A DNA stretch of 64,000 nt from NCBI GenBank assembly GCA_030652255.1, contig JAUSAZ010000012.1, forward strand, positions 285,066 through 349,065, read 5' to 3'. The notes below the pieces were generated by a model. That model searched no databases. It was given only the letters and a program-made list of their open reading frames with translations, and was not told the origin of the DNA. The translations under genes were made by a program, and so were the position numbers. Shown piece after piece: positions 1 through 8,754 of this stretch (its first letter is position 1; the number at the start of each line of letters is the position of its first letter). This DNA comes from Myxococcales bacterium (GTDB lineage: Bacteria; Myxococcota_A; Polyangia; Polyangiales; Ga0077539).

Positions 1-929
1 ACCCGCTGGAGCTCGGACTCCACCCGGCGCACTTCGTTGTCCGCCGCGAAGGCCTGGCCCTGCGCCCGCTCGAGCGCCGTCTCGGCGGTGAACACCTGCG
101 CCCGCAGACCCTCGCCCTCGGCCTCGACGCGCACGAGGGCGGCCTGCGTTCCTTCGAGCTTCGCGCTGGCGGTGGTGTGCGCGAGCCGCGTGGCTTCACC
201 CTGGGTGCTCAGGGCCGTGAAGCGGTGGCTCGCCAGGTAGAGTTCGAGCTCCCGCTGCTCGGTCTTGAGCTGGCGGTAGCGCTCGGCCTTCTGCGCCTGG
301 CGCTTGAGGGTGCCGAGGCCCTTCTCGATCTCGCCGAGCAGGTCGCTCACGCGCAGGAGGTTCTGCTTCGTGAGCTCCAGGCGGCGCTCGGCGAGCTTCT
401 TCCGCGCCTTGAAGCGCGTGATGCCCGCGGCCTCCTCCAGCAGCGCGCGCCGGTCTTCGGGCTTCGAGGTCACGATGAGCCCGACCCGGCCCTGCTCGAC
501 GATGGAGTACGCCTTGGTGCCCGCGCCCGACCCCAGGAAGAGGTTGGTCACGTCCATGAGACGCACCGGCGTCTTGTTGATGAGGTACTCGCTGCTGCCG
601 TCGCGGGTGAGCTTGCGGGTGACCGCGATCTCCGCGTAGGCCGCGAACTCCGGCGGCGCGAGGCCGTCGCGGTTGTCGAAGGTGAGCGTGACCTCCGCGA
701 AGGGGTGCGGCGGACGGCTGTCGGAGCCGTTGAAGATCACGTCGTCCATGGACTTGCCGCGCAGGTGCCGCGCGCTCTGCTCGCCCATGCACCAGCGGAT
801 GGCGTCGACGGTGTTGCTCTTGCCGCAGCCGTTGGGCCCCACCACGGCCGTCACGTCGTGCTCGAAGGTGAGCACCGTGCGGTCCACGAAGGACTTGAAA
901 CCCTGCAGCTCCAGCTTGCGGATCTTCAT
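1..929 (-). CDS. smc: Chromosome segregation ATPase SMC, N-terminal part (runs off window)
   Basis: The first 309 codons of an SMC protein read leftwards off the window edge. SMC homodimers organise and segregate the chromosome as an ATP-driven clamp. The N-terminus starts MKIRKLELQGFKSF and has a Walker A motif (GPNGCGKSN) at about residues 32-40, followed by the conserved DAIRWCMGEQSARHLRG block, all typical of the SMC head. From about residue 165 the sequence becomes Arg/Glu/Leu-rich with heptad character, which is the start of the coiled coil. The hinge, C-terminal Walker B and signature motif lie outside the window. The ATG at 929 is the only start placed correctly before the head domain. 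The gene diverges from the lipoprotein at 1033. Assignment is confident; only completeness is unknown. Confidence 0.95.
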   Translation of the reverse strand, partial: MKIRKLELQGFKSFVDRTVLTFEHDVTAVVGPNGCGKSNTVDAIRWCMGEQSARHLRGKSMDDVIFNGSDSRPPHPFAEVTLTFDNRDGLAPPEFAAYAEIAVTRKLTRDGSSEYLINKTPVRLMDVTNLFLGSGAGTKAYSIVEQGRVGLIVTSKPEDRRALLEEAAGITRFKARKKLAERRLELTKQNLLRVSDLLGEIEKGLGTLKRQAQKAERYRQLKTEQRELELYLASHRFTALSTQGEATRLAHTTASAKLEGTQAALVRVEAEGEGLRAQVFTAETALERAQGQAFAADNEVRRVESELQR

Positions 930-1032
930 CGGTCGCCTGAACCGGCGCGACCCTAGTCCCTTTCCCCCGGGGACTGAAGCGCCCGACACGCCCGGCGCTA
1001 CCCCCCCCGGCAGCGGTGCTACCGTCGTCGGC

Positions 1033-2625
1033 GTGCTGACGCGTCACGGCCTCCTGCTCTCGCTCGCCCTCTCGGCATGCACCACGGCCCGCGCGGCCGG
1101 CCCGACCGCCGCCGCGCCCCCGCCGGTCGACCTCGGCCCCCCGGCGACCTTCCAGGGGGTCGTGCGCTACGAGGCCCGCCGCCCGACCCTCACCGGCGCC
1201 TCGGCGGCGCTGGAGGCACGGCCCGCGCGCTTCGTCGAGGTGGTCGCCGAGGACGCCGAGCGCCGGGAGCTCTCCCGGACGGTCACCGACGCCGAAGGGC
1301 GCTTCTCCCTCCAGGCGCCGGCGCGGGTGCCCAGCCTCGCGGTGTTCGCCCACGTCGCCCGCGACGGCAACGACGTGCGGGTGTCCCCGCAGCCCGACGG
1401 CTCGGTCACCCACGCCCTGCGCCTGAGCCGCCCGGACGCCGCGCGGCCCATCGAGCTCACCGCCACCGACGCCGCGGACGATGGCATCGCGGGCGCCTTC
1501 CACATCGCCGACACCGTCATCACCGGGCTCGACGCCACCCGCGAGTGGACGGGCCAGACGCTCCCGCCGCTGGTGGTCTACTGGGGCCGCGGGGTGACCA
1601 CGGAGTGGAGCTTCTACCGCGGCGAGCGGCCCGCGCGATCGGGGCGCTTCTGCCTGGAGCTGCTCGGCGGCTCACCGGGCCGGCAGCGCTCGACGGACAC
1701 CGACGAGCACGACGAGGGGATCGTGCTGCACGAGCTCGGGCACTTCGTCTTCGATCGCCTGTCGTCGAACTCCTCCACCGGGGGCTCGCACCCGTCGGGC
1801 TACCTCATCGACCCGGGGCTCGCGTGGGAGGAGGGGCGCGCGACGTGGTTTTCGAGCGCCGTGCGCCGCGACCCGCACTACCAGGACACCATCGGCCTGG
1901 AGCCCGAGGGGAGCCTGCGGGTCGACCACGACCTCGAGCACCCCGCGCCGGGCGCGCGCGGCATCGGCAACGAGATGAGCGTCTCGGACGTGCTCTGGGA
2001 CCTCGTCGACGGCTCGGAGGGTTACCCCGACGAGGACCACGACGGCGTGGCCTTGCCCCCGTCGGTGCTGATGCGGGCGATGATGTCCTGGCGCGACCAG
2101 CCCTCGGCCTACCCCGCGCTGGGGACCTTCCTCCGGCTGATCACGTCAGGGACCTCGCCCGCCCTGCGACGCGAAGACCTGCTCGCGATGTTGCAGCGGA
2201 CGCGCGAGCCGACGGCGATGGTTCCGGGCGACGACAGCCAGGACTGGCCGAGCAACCTGTCGGTGCCGGGCGCGGTCGGCGGGAAGATCGACGGGCTCAC
2301 CAACCCTGCCCCATCGGGCGGAAGGGCCCGGCCGCAGAACGGCTTCGACGCGCTGCGGGTGTACCGCGTGCACATGACCGCGCGGGGCTGGCTGCACCTC
2401 GAGCTCGTGATCGAGGGCACCGGCCGGCCGGGCGACCACACCGACCTCGACCTGGAGCTGCGCGACCACCGCGGGGAGGTCATCACCGCCGCCCGCGGCA
2501 CCGACGGGCGCGAGACCCTCGGACGCCTGCTCGACCCGGGCTTCTACTACGTCTACGTGCGCGACGGCGGCCAGGGGAACCGCGCCAACTTCGAGCTGCG
2601 CGCCCGAAGCAACCTCCTGCGCTGA
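1033..2625 (+). CDS. Lipoprotein with HExxH metalloprotease motif and C-terminal PPC-like domain
   Basis: 530 residues from a GTG start chosen because it gives a compact lipoprotein signal (MLTRHGLLLSLALSAC, lipobox LSAC). Upstream in-frame codons only extend into the SMC promoter region. Residues 35-130 look like a carboxypeptidase-regulatory-like beta sandwich. HELGH is at residues 233-237, and an AWEEGRATW segment about 30 residues later could supply the third, glutamate zinc ligand (gluzincin pattern). A calcium-loop-like DEDHDG stretch follows. The last ~90 residues form a beta-rich domain resembling bacterial pre-peptidase C-terminal (PPC) domains, which often sit at the end of secreted proteases. 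Likely an outer-membrane-anchored zinc peptidase of unknown substrate. I could not assign a peptidase family. Confidence 0.8.
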   Translation: MLTRHGLLLSLALSACTTARAAGPTAAAPPPVDLGPPATFQGVVRYEARRPTLTGASAALEARPARFVEVVAEDAERRELSRTVTDAEGRFSLQAPARVPSLAVFAHVARDGNDVRVSPQPDGSVTHALRLSRPDAARPIELTATDAADDGIAGAFHIADTVITGLDATREWTGQTLPPLVVYWGRGVTTEWSFYRGERPARSGRFCLELLGGSPGRQRSTDTDEHDEGIVLHELGHFVFDRLSSNSSTGGSHPSGYLIDPGLAWEEGRATWFSSAVRRDPHYQDTIGLEPEGSLRVDHDLEHPAPGARGIGNEMSVSDVLWDLVDGSEGYPDEDHDGVALPPSVLMRAMMSWRDQPSAYPALGTFLRLITSGTSPALRREDLLAMLQRTREPTAMVPGDDSQDWPSNLSVPGAVGGKIDGLTNPAPSGGRARPQNGFDALRVYRVHMTARGWLHLELVIEGTGRPGDHTDLDLELRDHRGEVITAARGTDGRETLGRLLDPGFYYVYVRDGGQGNRANFELRARSNLLR

Positions 2626-2648
2626 GGGGGCGCGACAAGGCGGCGCGC

Positions 2649-3014
2649 TCACATCGGGGTGAGCTCGATGGGCACGCTGACGCCGATCACGTGGCACTCG
2701 TCGCCGGTGACCACCACGGTGCGCGGCGCCGGGGAGACGAAGCCCGGGGCCGACACGCTGAGGGTGTACCTGCCCTCGCGCTCGCCCGCGCCGGCGTACG
2801 ACCCGGGCGGCCCGATGGGGCTCAGCGTCTCGGTGTAGGTGTCCTCGGCGATCACCACCGTCGCGTCGGCGATGGGCGCGCCGCTGCTCGCGCTGCGCAC
2901 CGTGACGTTGATGCCGAAGCGGTAGTCCGTCGTGCACTCCTGGGTGTCGAGGCACCCGGGGAGCGAGACGACGCCCGCCAGGGACAGGATCGCGCCGAGC
3001 AGCAGGTGTCGCAT
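2649..3014 (-). CDS. Small lipoprotein with carboxypeptidase-regulatory-like domain
   Basis: 121 residues. The start at 3014 (MRHLLLGAILSLAG, then SLPGC) gives a clean signal peptide with lipobox LPGC, unlike the longer reading frame from 3137, whose extra 41 residues are Arg/His-rich and unlike a protein N-terminus. After the lipid-modified Cys there is a short Cys-containing segment and one beta-sandwich unit (GINVTVRSASSGAPIADATV ... YTLSVSAPGF) of the carboxypeptidase-regulatory/CNA-B-like kind, common in secreted proteins. It converges on the metalloprotease-like lipoprotein with 23 bp between stop codons. Function unknown; probably an extracellular binding or structural protein. Confidence 0.7.
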   Translation of the reverse strand: MRHLLLGAILSLAGVVSLPGCLDTQECTTDYRFGINVTVRSASSGAPIADATVVIAEDTYTETLSPIGPPGSYAGAGEREGRYTLSVSAPGFVSPAPRTVVVTGDECHVIGVSVPIELTPM

Positions 3015-3252
3015 GTTCGTAGCCCTCAGCACGGAACGTACCCTCTTCCGGTGGAGGCCATCGAGCGGGTGACCCGCGCGGCCACGCCGCACCATCCCGT
3101 GCGCGCGCATCCCGTGCGCGACGTAGCAATCTGACACGCTGTAGAGGCTCGCCCCGTCTGCGCGTTCGGCCTTTGCTGCAGGTGCCCGCGCTGCCCGATC
3201 GGCACGCCCGCTGCAGTGCTACCGCGGTGGCTCCTGAGAACTGGAGGCGGCG

Positions 3253-3645
3253 ATGAAGATCCTCAGTGCGCGCATCCACGGGTACCTCGACATCGCGGTG
3301 ATCGCGGCGCTGGTGCTGGCCCCCACGCTGCTGGGTTTCGGCGGGCGGGCGGCGTCGCTCTGCTATGTGCTCGCGGGCCTGCACGCCGCGCTCACGGCGC
3401 TCACGGCGTACCCGCTGGGCTGGCTGAAGGTGATCCCCTTCCCGGTGCACGGAGGCCTGGAGGCGGTGATGGCGCCGGCGCTCATCGCGGCCCCGTGGCT
3501 CGTGGGCTTCGCGCGTGTCCCGACGGCGCGGGTCTTCTTCGTCGCCGCGGGCGTGGCCCTGGCGGTGGTGTGGCTGATCACCGACTACAAGAGCACCGTG
3601 CCCGGCGCACACGACGAGCTACACGGCGGGCACGTCGCGACCTGA
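3253..3645 (+). CDS. Small four-helix membrane protein (SPW-repeat-like)
   Basis: 130 residues with four predicted hydrophobic helices at about 10-32, 36-56, 65-85 and 92-112, and a short His-containing tail. Small proteins with this four-helix layout and Pro-Trp motifs at helix ends (here APWLVGF) resemble the SPW-repeat family of unknown function. ATG 3253 is preceded by a GGAGG ribosome binding site. The last 61 bp overlap the 3' end of the SulP gene on the opposite strand. Role unknown; the family name is a pattern-based guess. Confidence 0.7.
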   Translation: MKILSARIHGYLDIAVIAALVLAPTLLGFGGRAASLCYVLAGLHAALTALTAYPLGWLKVIPFPVHGGLEAVMAPALIAAPWLVGFARVPTARVFFVAAGVALAVVWLITDYKSTVPGAHDELHGGHVAT

Positions 3646-5360
3646 CCGCCGGCGAAGCCGCGCCCCTTCAGGGGATGTGGTGCCTTCGCGGGTCGCGAGG
3701 CCTCGAACTCCCTGACGGCCCGGTTGATGGTCTCGAACACCCGCAGGGCTCCGTCGGAGACGAGGCCGGCCCGCTGGAGCGGCGTGAGCGCCCGGTCGTT
3801 GGCGCGCGCGACGGCCACCACGATCCCGCGCTCCTGGAGCGCCTTCACGAGCTCGGTGAGCATCTCGATGGCCGTCGCGTCGACGGCGCCGACGCCCTCG
3901 AAGTCGAGCACGACCCACTCCTCGTCGCCGGGGTTGCGCGCGAGGATGACCTCGAGCCGGTCGCGGAAGCGGGCGCTGTTGGCGAAGAAGAGCGGGGCGT
4001 CGAAGCGGAACACCAGGAGCCCCGGGAGGCTCGTGCCGCGCGCGTAGCGGTCGGAGTCGACCCAGCCGTCGAGGCCCTCGGCCCGCGTCAGGACGGCGTC
4101 GTGGGGCAGCGCGACGCGCGCGAAGGCGACGAGCCCGGAGAGCCCGACGGCGAGCAGGACGCCCGTGAGCAGGTCGAAGACCATCACGCTCAGGGCCGTG
4201 GCGACGGCGACGGCGAACTCGACCCGGCTCACCCCCCAGAGCCAGCGGTACCCGGGCCCGTCGATGATCGCGAGGGCCGCGGCGACGATCACCACCGCGA
4301 GCGCCGGCTGCGGGATCATCGAGAGCGCGGGGGCGATGAGCAGCAGCGTGGCGAGGAGGAAGCCCGACGCGACGAGGCCCACGAGCTGGGTGTGGCTCCC
4401 GAGCGAGGCGGGCACGGCCGTGCGGCTGGCGCTCGACGACACGGGGAATCCGCCGGCGATCGCCGACGCCACGTTGGCGACGGCGAGGCCCGCGAGCTCC
4501 TGGTTGGCGTCGATGGCGTAGCCGCGCTTCGCGGCGATGGAGCGCGCCGTGAGGACGTTGTCGGTGTACCCGACGAGGACGATGCCGAGCGCGGTGGGGA
4601 GGAGCGCCGCGAGGTCGGCGAGGCGGAGCGGGGGGAGCGAGAGCCCGGGGACGGCGCCGCGGATGGTTCCGACGAGGCGCACCCCGCGCGCGTCGAGGTG
4701 GCCGAGCCAGACGACGAGGGTCGCGAGCGACACGACGACGAGCGCGCCGGGGAGCTTCGGCGCCCAGCGGCGGAGTGCGAGCAGCAGCGCGAGGCACACG
4801 CTGGACAGCGCGAGGGTGACGGGCTGCACCCCGTCGAGCGAGCGCGCGAAGGACCACACCCGCGGGAAGAACTGGTCGCCCGCGACCGGCGCGCCGGTGA
4901 ACTTCGCGAGCTGGCTCGACAGGAGGGTCATCCCGACGCCGGTGATGTACCCGACGAGCACGGGCTTCGAGAGCAGCTGCGCGAGGAAGCCCAGGCGGAG
5001 CGCGGCGCCGATCACCGCGAGCGCGCCGACGAGCAGCGCGAGGGTGGGCATCAGCGCCAGGTAGCGCGCGGGGTCGCCCGCGCTGAGGGCCGCGACGCCG
5101 GTCGCCGCGAGGACGGCGGTGCCGGGCTCGGGGCCGACGCCGAGGTGCCGCGACGAGCCGACGAGGGCGTAGGCGACCGGGGGCAGGAGCGCCGCGGAGA
5201 AGCCCACGTGGGGCGGGAGACCCGCGAGCTCGGCGTAGGCCATGCTCTGCGGGACGAGCATCGCGCCGACGGTGAGCCCGGCCAGGAGGTCGGCGCGGAG
5301 CCACGGGCGCTCGTAGCGCGCCAGCAGCGCGAGCCCGGGGAGGATGGAACGCCACTTCAC
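3585..5360 (-). CDS. SulP-family anion (sulfate) permease with STAS domain
   Basis: 591 residues, the normal length for a bacterial SulP transporter. Residues 20-410 hold the multi-helix transport core, with the family's early DLLAGLTVGAMLVPQSMAYA and GLPP motifs and the GYTDN and GGFPVSSSASRTAV segments. Residues ~430-545 form a cytoplasmic STAS domain (FDAPLFFANSARFRDRL; VVLDFEGVGAVDATAIEML). The gene likely imports sulfate or another small anion such as bicarbonate; sequence alone cannot decide. It starts 45 bp from the divergent oxidoreductase at 5406. Its last ~30 residues lie beyond the STAS fold and overlap the membrane protein on the other strand. Confidence 0.92.
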   Translation of the reverse strand: MKWRSILPGLALLARYERPWLRADLLAGLTVGAMLVPQSMAYAELAGLPPHVGFSAALLPPVAYALVGSSRHLGVGPEPGTAVLAATGVAALSAGDPARYLALMPTLALLVGALAVIGAALRLGFLAQLLSKPVLVGYITGVGMTLLSSQLAKFTGAPVAGDQFFPRVWSFARSLDGVQPVTLALSSVCLALLLALRRWAPKLPGALVVVSLATLVVWLGHLDARGVRLVGTIRGAVPGLSLPPLRLADLAALLPTALGIVLVGYTDNVLTARSIAAKRGYAIDANQELAGLAVANVASAIAGGFPVSSSASRTAVPASLGSHTQLVGLVASGFLLATLLLIAPALSMIPQPALAVVIVAAALAIIDGPGYRWLWGVSRVEFAVAVATALSVMVFDLLTGVLLAVGLSGLVAFARVALPHDAVLTRAEGLDGWVDSDRYARGTSLPGLLVFRFDAPLFFANSARFRDRLEVILARNPGDEEWVVLDFEGVGAVDATAIEMLTELVKALQERGIVVAVARANDRALTPLQRAGLVSDGALRVFETINRAVREFEASRPAKAPHPLKGRGFAGGQVATCPPCSSSCAPGTVLL

Positions 5361-5405
5361 GCGCGCGGACCCTTATACCCCTTCAGCCTGTGCGAGCATC
5401 GCCGG

Positions 5406-6992
5406 ATGCACGTGGGTTCATCGTACAAGCAGCGGGCGCCCGAGGGGGCCTTCGACGCCATCGTCATCGGCTCGGGCATCGGCGGGCTCGCCTGCGCCTC
5501 GGCGCTCGCGCGCTACGGCCGGCGGCGGGTGCTCGTGCTCGAGCGCCACTACCGCATCGGGGGCTTCACCCACGCCTTCACGCGCCCGGGCTACGAGTGG
5601 GACGTCGGGGTCCACTACATGGGCGAGCTCGGCGAGCGCGGCGGTGTGCGGGCGATGCTCGATCGGCTCACGGACGGCTCGCTGCGCTGGGCGCCGCTGC
5701 CCGACGTCTACGACCGCATCGTGCTCGGCGATCGCGCCTACGACTACGTCACCGGCGCGCGGCGCTTCGTGGCGAAGATGACCGGGTACTTCCCTCGCGA
5801 GGCCGCGGCCATCGAGCGCTACGTGACGCTCATCCGGGAGGTGGCGCGGTCGGGCCAGGGGTTCTTCGTCGACCGCGCGCTGCCGGCCTCGGTGTCGCGG
5901 CTCGCGGGCCCGCTCCTCCGCCGGGGGTACCTCCGCTACGCCACGCGCACGACCCTCGACGTCATGCGCGAGCTCACCTCGGACGAGGAGCTCATCGCCG
6001 TGCTCACGGGACAGTTCGGCGACTACGGGCTCTCCCCTGCGCGCTCGAGCTTCGCGATGCACGCCTCGGTCGCCGCCCACTACCTCGGCGGCGCCTGGTA
6101 CCCGATCGGCGGCGCGAGCACCATCGCCCGGGCCTTCGCGCCGGTGATCGAGGGCGCCGGGGGCACGCTGCGGCACTCCGCGGAGGTCGACCGGATCATC
6201 GTCGAGTCGGGCCGCGCGGTGGGCGTGCGGATGGTCGACGGCCGGGAGCTCCGCGCCGGGCTCGTGATCAGCGACGCCGGGGTGGCCAACACCTTCGGCC
6301 GCCTGCTGCCCGACGCCGGGCTCGCGCCCACGCTGCGGAGCGCGCTCGACGGGGCGAGACCCTCCATCGGGTACATCTCCCTCTACCTGGGCTTCAAGCA
6401 CACCGACGCCGAGCTCGGGCTCACGGGCACCAACCTCTGGCTCTACCCGGACGCCCACCACGACGCGAACATCGCGCGCTTCCTCGCCGACCCCTCCGCG
6501 CCGCTGCCGCTCGTCTACGCGAGCTTCCCCTCCGCGAAGGACCCGAGCTACCGCGAGCGCTTCCCCGGGCGCGCGACCATCGACCTCATCACCCTCTGCC
6601 CCTGGGAGTGGGTCGAGCAGTGGAAGGACACCGCGTGGATGAAGCGTGGCCCCGACTACGTGGCGCTCAAGGCGCGCTTCACCGAGCGGCTGCTGGAGGC
6701 CCTCTTCGCGCAGCTGCCGCAGCTTCGGGGCAAGGTCGACCACGCCGAGCTGTCGACCCCGCTCTCGACGCGCCACTTCGCCAGCCACCCCCGCGGCGAG
6801 CTCTACGGCATCGACCACGACCCGGCCCGCTTCCAGCTCCCCATCCGCGCGCAGACCCCCGTGGAGGGGCTCTACCTCACGGGCGCCGACCTGGTGTCCG
6901 CGGGCGTCGCGGGGGGGCTCGCGGGCGGGGCGATCACGGCGGGGGCGATCCTCGGGCTGCGGGGCGTCGGGTCGCTGCTCGCGCAGGGGTGA
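5406..6992 (+). CDS. CrtI/RetSat-like FAD-dependent oxidoreductase
   Basis: 528 residues. A Rossmann FAD-binding motif GxGxxG lies at residues 22-27 (VIGSGIGGLACASALARYG) and is followed by the glutamate of the ADP-ribose site (LVLERHYRIGG). The C-terminal FAD-contacting block (LYLTGADLVSAGVAGGLAGG) is typical of phytoene desaturases and of all-trans-retinol 13,14-reductase relatives. The GFTHAFTRPGYEWDVGVHYMG segment is typical of the RetSat-like branch. No phytoene synthase or other carotenoid gene is nearby, so substrate is open; polyene or retinoid-type saturation/desaturation is the family expectation. ATG 5406 is chosen because FAD binding starts 20 residues later. Confidence 0.9.
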   Translation: MHVGSSYKQRAPEGAFDAIVIGSGIGGLACASALARYGRRRVLVLERHYRIGGFTHAFTRPGYEWDVGVHYMGELGERGGVRAMLDRLTDGSLRWAPLPDVYDRIVLGDRAYDYVTGARRFVAKMTGYFPREAAAIERYVTLIREVARSGQGFFVDRALPASVSRLAGPLLRRGYLRYATRTTLDVMRELTSDEELIAVLTGQFGDYGLSPARSSFAMHASVAAHYLGGAWYPIGGASTIARAFAPVIEGAGGTLRHSAEVDRIIVESGRAVGVRMVDGRELRAGLVISDAGVANTFGRLLPDAGLAPTLRSALDGARPSIGYISLYLGFKHTDAELGLTGTNLWLYPDAHHDANIARFLADPSAPLPLVYASFPSAKDPSYRERFPGRATIDLITLCPWEWVEQWKDTAWMKRGPDYVALKARFTERLLEALFAQLPQLRGKVDHAELSTPLSTRHFASHPRGELYGIDHDPARFQLPIRAQTPVEGLYLTGADLVSAGVAGGLAGGAITAGAILGLRGVGSLLAQG

Positions 6993-7090
6993 AGGGGCGT
7001 ATCGCCCGGTCGCCGCCGCGATCGGCGCCGCGACGGGGGGAGCGGACTTTTCCTGAGCCGTTCGGGCAGACGCGGGACACTCCCGGCGCA

Positions 7091-7633
7091 GTGGAACCCG
7101 TGCGCAAACCCGACGCGTCGCGCCCGCCCCTCGCGGAGGTGCCCCCGCCCCTCGACCTCGACGCCCTCTTCGAGCGGTTCGCGCCCTACGTGGCCTCCAT
7201 CGGCAAGCGGCTCCTCGGCCGCGACGACGAGGTCGACGACCTGGTGCAGGAGGTCTTCCTGACGGCGCTGCGGGGCATCCACGGGCTGCGCGACCCCGAC
7301 GCGGCGAAGTCCTGGCTCGCGACCGTGGCGGTGCGCAACGCCCATCGACGGCTCCGCCGGCGTCAGGTGCTCCGGTGGCTCGGGCTCGCGGACGAGGTCT
7401 CGCCCGACGAGCTCGTCGACGAGTCGGTCTCGCCCGAGCGGCGCGCGAAGCTGGTGCGCATCTACGCCCTGCTCGACCGCCTCCCGCCGGACCAGCGCGT
7501 CGCGTGGATCCTGCGGCACGTCGAGGGAGAGCGCCTCGACGTGGTGGCGCGGCTCTGTGGGTGCTCGCTCGCCACGGCCAAGCGCCGGATCACGGCGGCC
7601 CACGAGTTCATCGAGCGGGGCCTCGCGCCATGA
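7091..7633 (+). CDS. ECF-type RNA polymerase sigma factor
   Basis: About 180 residues. Region 2 (LFERFAPYVASIGKRLLG ... DEVDDLVQEVFLTAL) and region 4 (LLDRLPPDQRVAWILRHVEG, then a helix-turn-helix ending TAKRRITAAHEFI) are both present and there is no region 1 or 3, which defines an extracytoplasmic-function sigma factor. The DDLVQEVFL core of region 2.2 is well conserved. The GTG at 7091 is the most likely start; a second GTG at 7100 is possible because neither has a strong ribosome binding site. Its TGA stop overlaps the ATG of the FecR-like gene (ATGA), so the two are translationally coupled and form a sigma/anti-sigma pair. Confidence 0.9.
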   Translation: MEPVRKPDASRPPLAEVPPPLDLDALFERFAPYVASIGKRLLGRDDEVDDLVQEVFLTALRGIHGLRDPDAAKSWLATVAVRNAHRRLRRRQVLRWLGLADEVSPDELVDESVSPERRAKLVRIYALLDRLPPDQRVAWILRHVEGERLDVVARLCGCSLATAKRRITAAHEFIERGLAP

Positions 7634-8754
7634 GCGACCTCGGGCGATGGATGGAGGCCTCCCGGGACGACGTGCGCCCGCGCTGGTCGGGCGAGCGGGC
7701 GCAGGCCGTGCTGGGGAGCGTGCGCAGGGGCGCGCGGCGACGGCGTGTGGTGCGCGCGGCCGCGGCGGGGCTCGTCGCGACGGCGGTGCTCCTGGCGGGG
7801 GCGCTCGGCGCGCGGCGCGCGGTGGTGGGCGGGCCCGCGGTCGCCCAGGTGGAGGCGCCCGCCGCGGCGGCGCGCGACTGGACGGCGGCGCGCGTCGGGC
7901 CGGAGGGCGACCTCCGGCTCATCGAGGTGACCCCCGCCCGGGTGGTCGTGCGGGTCGAGCGGGGCGCGGCGCGCTTCGAGGTGCGCCACGCGGCATCGAG
8001 GGTCTTCCGGGTGGAGGCCGGCGACGTGGCGGTGCAGGTGCTGGGGACGGCGTTCACGGTCGCACGGGCGGGCGCTGGCGCCGAGGTGTCCGTCGAGCGA
8101 GGGCGCGTCCGGGTGTTCTGGGCCGGGCAGTACGCCGACCTCGGCGCCGGGGCCCGCGGGACCTTCCCCCGCGCGCAGATGGCCGCCGCCGCGGACGCCG
8201 GCGCCACCGCGGAGGGCCCTCCCCCCGTCGTCGCCCCGGACGCGGGTCTCGCCGCGGCGCCTCCTGTCGCCTCGCGCGCTGCGACGGCCCGACCGTCGCG
8301 TGCCTGGGCGGCGCTGGCCGAGCTCGGTCGCTACGACGAGGCCTACGCCGCGCAGCCGCCCTCGGGCGCCGCCGCCCTCCGGTCGGTGGCCGACCTGCTG
8401 CTCGCCGCGGACGTCGCGCGGCTCAGCCACCACCCCGAGGCGGCCGTCGACCCGCTACGGCGCGTGCTCGACGAGCATCGCGGCGACCCGCGCGCCCCGC
8501 TCGCGGCCTTCACGCTGGGGCGCCTGCTGCTCGACGACCTCGGGACGCCCCTCGACGCGGCGCGGGCCTTCGCGCGGGCGCGCGAGCTCGACCCCGACGG
8601 GCCCCTCTCGGAGGACGCCATGGCCCGCGAGGTCGAGGCGTGCTCCCGCGCGGGCGAGACCGAGCGGGCGCGGGTGCTCGCGGCGGCGTACCTGGCCCGC
8701 CACCCGGACGGCCGCCGCGCGCGCTCCGTGCGGCGCTTCGGGGGCATCGAGTGA
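7630..8754 (+). CDS. FecR-domain anti-sigma-like membrane protein with C-terminal TPR
   Basis: 374 residues. Residues 1-42 form a short cytoplasmic Arg-rich segment, followed by a transmembrane helix (about 43-63). A periplasmic FecR domain occupies about residues 95-180 (ARFEVRHAASRVFRVEAGDV, then VQVLGTAFTV and a VSVERGRVRVF strand). The C-terminal ~150 residues are tetratricopeptide-like helices. FecR proteins relay an outer-membrane signal to a cognate ECF sigma factor. Here the gene directly follows the sigma factor with an ATGA overlap, and the next gene begins inside its stop codon (GTGA). The TPR extension is a common myxobacterial variant and suggests a protein partner in the periplasm. 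Confidence 0.85.
   Translation: MSDLGRWMEASRDDVRPRWSGERAQAVLGSVRRGARRRRVVRAAAAGLVATAVLLAGALGARRAVVGGPAVAQVEAPAAAARDWTAARVGPEGDLRLIEVTPARVVVRVERGAARFEVRHAASRVFRVEAGDVAVQVLGTAFTVARAGAGAEVSVERGRVRVFWAGQYADLGAGARGTFPRAQMAAAADAGATAEGPPPVVAPDAGLAAAPPVASRAATARPSRAWAALAELGRYDEAYAAQPPSGAAALRSVADLLLAADVARLSHHPEAAVDPLRRVLDEHRGDPRAPLAAFTLGRLLLDDLGTPLDAARAFARARELDPDGPLSEDAMAREVEACSRAGETERARVLAAAYLARHPDGRRARSVRRFGGIE

Noticed and set aside
3201..3214. GG-N10-GC pattern resembling a sigma-54 (-24/-12) promoter upstream of 3253
   Set aside because: The match has two mismatches to the TGGCAC/TTGC consensus, and no enhancer-binding protein is nearby; such patterns occur by chance in GC-rich DNA.
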